A DNA stretch of 8,910 bases from JADJWR01 sp964610575 (lineage in GTDB: Bacteria > Pseudomonadota > Gammaproteobacteria > Burkholderiales > Burkholderiaceae_F). A program made the translations under genes and the position numbers. Position 1 is the stretch's first letter. Every line of letters starts with the position of its first letter. The stretch spans positions 1-8,910 of the forward strand of contig CAZSYX010000106.1 of NCBI GenBank assembly GCA_964610575.1, in the 5' to 3' direction. Of the stretch, positions 6,513 to 8,910 are shown in pieces. Under the pieces are notes generated by a model. The model saw only the letters and a list, made by a program, of their open reading frames with translations. It was not told where the DNA came from and did no database searches.

Positions 6513-8315
6513 ATGGGGGACCGCGTCCCGTCGATGGCTGCCTCCGATACCCGCCGACCCAGCTTTTACCGCGACCCGGTCTTCCGTCGCCTGTTCGCCA
6601 AGGTGCTGGTGCACAAGCGCGTGCTCGCGCTGGCCGCGGTGGCGATGGTGTTGACCGCGGCGATCGACCCGCTGATGGCACGCCTGACCGGCGTGCTGCT
6701 CGACAAGGGCTTCTACGAGCGCGACAGCGGCACGATGATGTGGCTGCCGGTGGCCTTCATCGGCCTGTTCATGCTGCGCGGGCTGTCGACCTTCAGCAGC
6801 TCGATGCTGCTGAACAAGGTTTCGCAGTCGGTGCTGGTCGACCTGCGCGCGGCGATGTTCGACCGGGTGCTGCACTGGCCGCAGGCGAAGATCGAAGGTA
6901 CGCCCTCCGGACTGGTGGTTGCCAAGTTCCTCAACGAGGCGAGCAACGCGCTGAACCTCGCCGCCGAGGTGATGACCACCGCGGTGCGCGACACGCTGTC
7001 GGTGATCGCACTGCTGTCGCTGCTCATGTACTACAACTGGAAGCTGACGCTGCTCACCCTGCTGATCGCGCCGCTGCTCGCGCTGGTGATGCGCGGCTTC
7101 TCGTCCCGGCTGCGGCAGCTGAATCTCGACAACCAGGAGATGCTCGCCGAGATGACCCGCGCCGTGCAGGAGGCGCACGAGGGCAGCCGGGTGATCAAGG
7201 TCTACGACGGCTTCGAGTACGAGCGCGGGCGCTTCGCCGACATCAACGGCAAGCTGCGCCGTTTTGCGATGAAGATGCAGGTGGCTGCATCCGCGGGAAC
7301 GCCGCTGACCCAGCTGATTGCCGCGATCGGCCTGTCGGTCGTCATCAGCATGGCGCTGTGGCAGTCGCGCGCCGGGCAGCTGTCGGCGGGCGAGTTCGTC
7401 ACTTTCCTCGCCGCGGCGATGCTGCTGCTGCCGCCGCTGCGGCACCTCGCGGCATTGAACGGCCCGGTGGCGCGGATGCTGGCGGCCGGCGAAAGCGTAT
7501 TCGCGCTGATCGATTCCGCGGCGGAGGAAGACCGTGGCACGCGCACGATTGATCGGGCGCGCGGGCGGATCGAGTTCCGCGACGTGAGCTTCGCCTACCC
7601 GGGTACCTCGGGCGCCGCGGTCGAGCACGTCGACTTCGTCGCCGAGCCTGGCGAGATGATCGCGCTGGTCGGACCCAGCGGCGCCGGCAAGACCACGCTG
7701 ATCAACCTGATCCCGCGCTTCATCCGGCCCAGCAGCGGCAGCATCCTGTTCGACGGCATCGACATCCAGGAGTTGAAACTGGCCAGCCTGCGAAGGCAGA
7801 TGGCGCTGGTGTCGCAGGACGTGATCCTGTTCGACGACACCATCGCCGCCAACATCGCCTACGGCGGGTGCCGGGAGGCGTCGATGGAGGCGATCCGCGC
7901 CGCGGCCGACGCCGCCTACCTGCTGCCGTTCATCGAATCGCTGCCCAATGGCTTCGACACCCGCATCGGCGAGAACGCGGTGAAGCTCTCCGGCGGCCAG
8001 CGGCAGCGGCTGTCTATTGCGCGCGCGCTGCTGAAGAACGTGCCGATCCTGCTGCTCGACGAGGCCACTTCCGCGCTCGACTCCGAGTCGGAGCGCTACA
8101 TCCAGGCCTCGCTCGACCGCCTGATGAAGGGCCGCACCACGTTCGTAGTGGCGCACCGGCTGTCGACGATCGAGGCTGCCTCACGCATCGTCGTGCTCGA
8201 GGCGGGTCGCATCGTCGAAGTGGGCCGCCACGCCGAACTGCTGGCGCGCGGCGGCCTGTATTCGCATCTGCACCGGATCCAGTTTTCCGCACCAACGAGG
8301 GAGACAACGACATGA
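6513..8315 (+). CDS. msbA: lipid A export ATP-binding/permease protein MsbA (ABC flippase)
   Basis: A half-transporter of 600 residues (593 from the alternative ATG at 6534) that works as a homodimer and flips lipid A-core from the inner to the outer leaflet of the inner membrane using ATP. An N-terminal six-helix ABC exporter domain (about residues 30-330) is followed by a complete nucleotide-binding domain: Walker A GPSGAGKTT (387-395, K393), Q-loop VSQD (Q435), signature LSGGQRQR (from 492), Walker B ILLLDE (D516, E517) and H-loop VAHRLS (H548). All catalytic residues are present. MsbA usually has about 580 residues, so the length fits. The identity rests on the domain order, YRDPVFRRL near the N-terminus and the LPS setting; another lipid or drug exporter is less likely. 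The frame is open well upstream of 6513, but that part is antisense to the heptosyltransferase. Neither ATG has a well-placed ribosome site. It overlaps the next gene by ATGA. Confidence 0.9.
   Translation: MGDRVPSMAASDTRRPSFYRDPVFRRLFAKVLVHKRVLALAAVAMVLTAAIDPLMARLTGVLLDKGFYERDSGTMMWLPVAFIGLFMLRGLSTFSSSMLLNKVSQSVLVDLRAAMFDRVLHWPQAKIEGTPSGLVVAKFLNEASNALNLAAEVMTTAVRDTLSVIALLSLLMYYNWKLTLLTLLIAPLLALVMRGFSSRLRQLNLDNQEMLAEMTRAVQEAHEGSRVIKVYDGFEYERGRFADINGKLRRFAMKMQVAASAGTPLTQLIAAIGLSVVISMALWQSRAGQLSAGEFVTFLAAAMLLLPPLRHLAALNGPVARMLAAGESVFALIDSAAEEDRGTRTIDRARGRIEFRDVSFAYPGTSGAAVEHVDFVAEPGEMIALVGPSGAGKTTLINLIPRFIRPSSGSILFDGIDIQELKLASLRRQMALVSQDVILFDDTIAANIAYGGCREASMEAIRAAADAAYLLPFIESLPNGFDTRIGENAVKLSGGQRQRLSIARALLKNVPILLLDEATSALDSESERYIQASLDRLMKGRTTFVVAHRLSTIEAASRIVVLEAGRIVEVGRHAELLARGGLYSHLHRIQFSAPTRETTT
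8297..8303 (+). promoter_or_regulatory. ribosome binding site inside the end of msbA
   Basis: GAGGGAG ends 8 bases before ATG 8312. It is one of the best Shine-Dalgarno matches in the window and fixes the start of the CMD-family gene, although this overlaps the msbA stop codon. Confidence 0.6.
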
Positions 8316-8910
8316 GTTCCACCGCAGCCGGCGGCGCGGCACTGCCGATCAGCCGCTACCCCGTTCCTGAACTGAAGGACCTCCCTGCCGACATCCGCAG
8401 CCGCATCGTCGAGGTGCAGACGAAGTCCGGCTTCGTGCCGAACGTGTTCCTGACCCTTGCCCACCGCCCGGCCGAGTTTCGCGCCTTCTTCGCCTATCAC
8501 GATGCGCTGATGGAGAAGGACAGCGGCCTGACCAAGGCCGAGCGCGAGATGATCGTGGTGGCCACCAGCGGCGCCAACCGCTGCCAGTACTGCGTGGTGG
8601 CGCACGGCGCGATCCTGCGCATCCGTGCCAAGAACCCGCGCGTGGCCGACCAGGTGGCGGTCAACTACAACAAGGCCGAGATCACGCCGCGGCAGCGGGC
8701 GATGCTCGACTTCGCGATGAAGGTGGCGACCGAGTCGCACGCGATCACCGATGCCGACTTCGCCGCGCTGCGCGAGGCCGGCTTCTCCGACGAGGACATC
8801 TGGGACATCGGCGCGGTGGCGGCGTTCTTCGCGCTGTCGAACCGCATGGCCAACATGATCTCCATGCGGCCGAACGACGAGTTCTACCTGCTTGGCCGGG
8901 TGCCGAAGGC
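8312..8910 (+). CDS. peroxidase-related enzyme, AhpD/carboxymuconolactone decarboxylase family (3' end cut)
   Basis: The frame is open from ATG 8312 to the window edge (199 full codons); the protein begins MSSTAAGGAALPISRYP. The core is the AhpD/CMD helical fold. E79 lies 12 residues before a CxxC pair (C91 and C94 in RCQYCVVAHG) and H98 follows, matching the Glu, Cys-x-x-Cys, His arrangement of the AhpD redox centre. FVPNVFLTLAHRP (41-53) and the late PNDEFYLLGRVPK segment are typical of the 'uncharacterised peroxidase-related enzyme' subgroup of about 190-200 residues, so only a few residues should be missing. Proteins of this fold reduce peroxides or other disulfide-linked substrates as oligomers in the cytoplasm, but the substrate of this subgroup is unknown. 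Its start overlaps the msbA stop by 4 bases and it has its own ribosome site, so it is probably cotranscribed with msbA. Confidence 0.85.
   Translation, partial: MSSTAAGGAALPISRYPVPELKDLPADIRSRIVEVQTKSGFVPNVFLTLAHRPAEFRAFFAYHDALMEKDSGLTKAEREMIVVATSGANRCQYCVVAHGAILRIRAKNPRVADQVAVNYNKAEITPRQRAMLDFAMKVATESHAITDADFAALREAGFSDEDIWDIGAVAAFFALSNRMANMISMRPNDEFYLLGRVPK

Noticed and set aside
6072..8156. A 694-codon minus-strand open frame antisense to msbA and part of the heptosyltransferase frame
   Set aside because: It is rich in Arg, Gln, His and Ala with no domain, a composition typical of the complement of a GC-rich gene. The plus strand carries all ABC transporter motifs over the same stretch.

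Overview
The window looks like chromosomal DNA from a GC-rich Gram-negative bacterium. Third codon positions are almost all G or C throughout the genes. The content is a lipopolysaccharide (LPS) core/outer-surface glycan locus: two O-antigen-ligase-like membrane proteins, three family 2 glycosyltransferases (GT2), one family 9 heptosyltransferase, and an MsbA-type lipid A-core flippase. A betaproteobacterium, perhaps of the Rhodocyclales type, is my best guess from gene content and composition. That is inference, since no rRNA or other marker is present.

Layout. The first 119 bases are the 3' end of an unrecognised gene, followed by a short GC hairpin with a T-run. A plus-strand pair follows: a Wzy_C/WaaL-family protein (158-1483) overlapping a GT2 (1477-2409). 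Converging on it from the minus strand is a second pair, a WaaE/LgtF-like core glucosyltransferase (3254-4051) followed by another GT2 (2431-3240). About 160 bases separate the WaaE-like gene from a divergent second Wzy_C/WaaL-family gene (about 4213-5541). The 3' end of that gene overlaps the 3' end of a minus-strand heptosyltransferase (5477-6436) by 65 bases. A 76-base divergent spacer carrying an imperfect 16-base direct repeat leads to msbA (6513-8315), which overlaps by ATGA a CxxC-containing AhpD/CMD-family 'peroxidase-related' gene (8312 to beyond the window end).

How the genes fit together (inference from families). The heptosyltransferase adds heptose to the inner core and the WaaE-like enzyme adds a hexose to it. 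The two other GT2 enzymes extend the outer core or a surface glycan. MsbA flips lipid A-core across the inner membrane, and one or both Wzy_C proteins polymerise or ligate glycan on the periplasmic side. No Kdo transferase, Wzx flippase or sugar-nucleotide synthesis gene is present in the window.

I found no mobile element, tRNA, rRNA or CRISPR array, and no stretch over 300 bases without a gene. I see no clear sign of an undescribed system. The points most worth a second look are the pair of ligase-like proteins, the phased repeat between the heptosyltransferase and msbA, and the redox-type gene translationally coupled to msbA.
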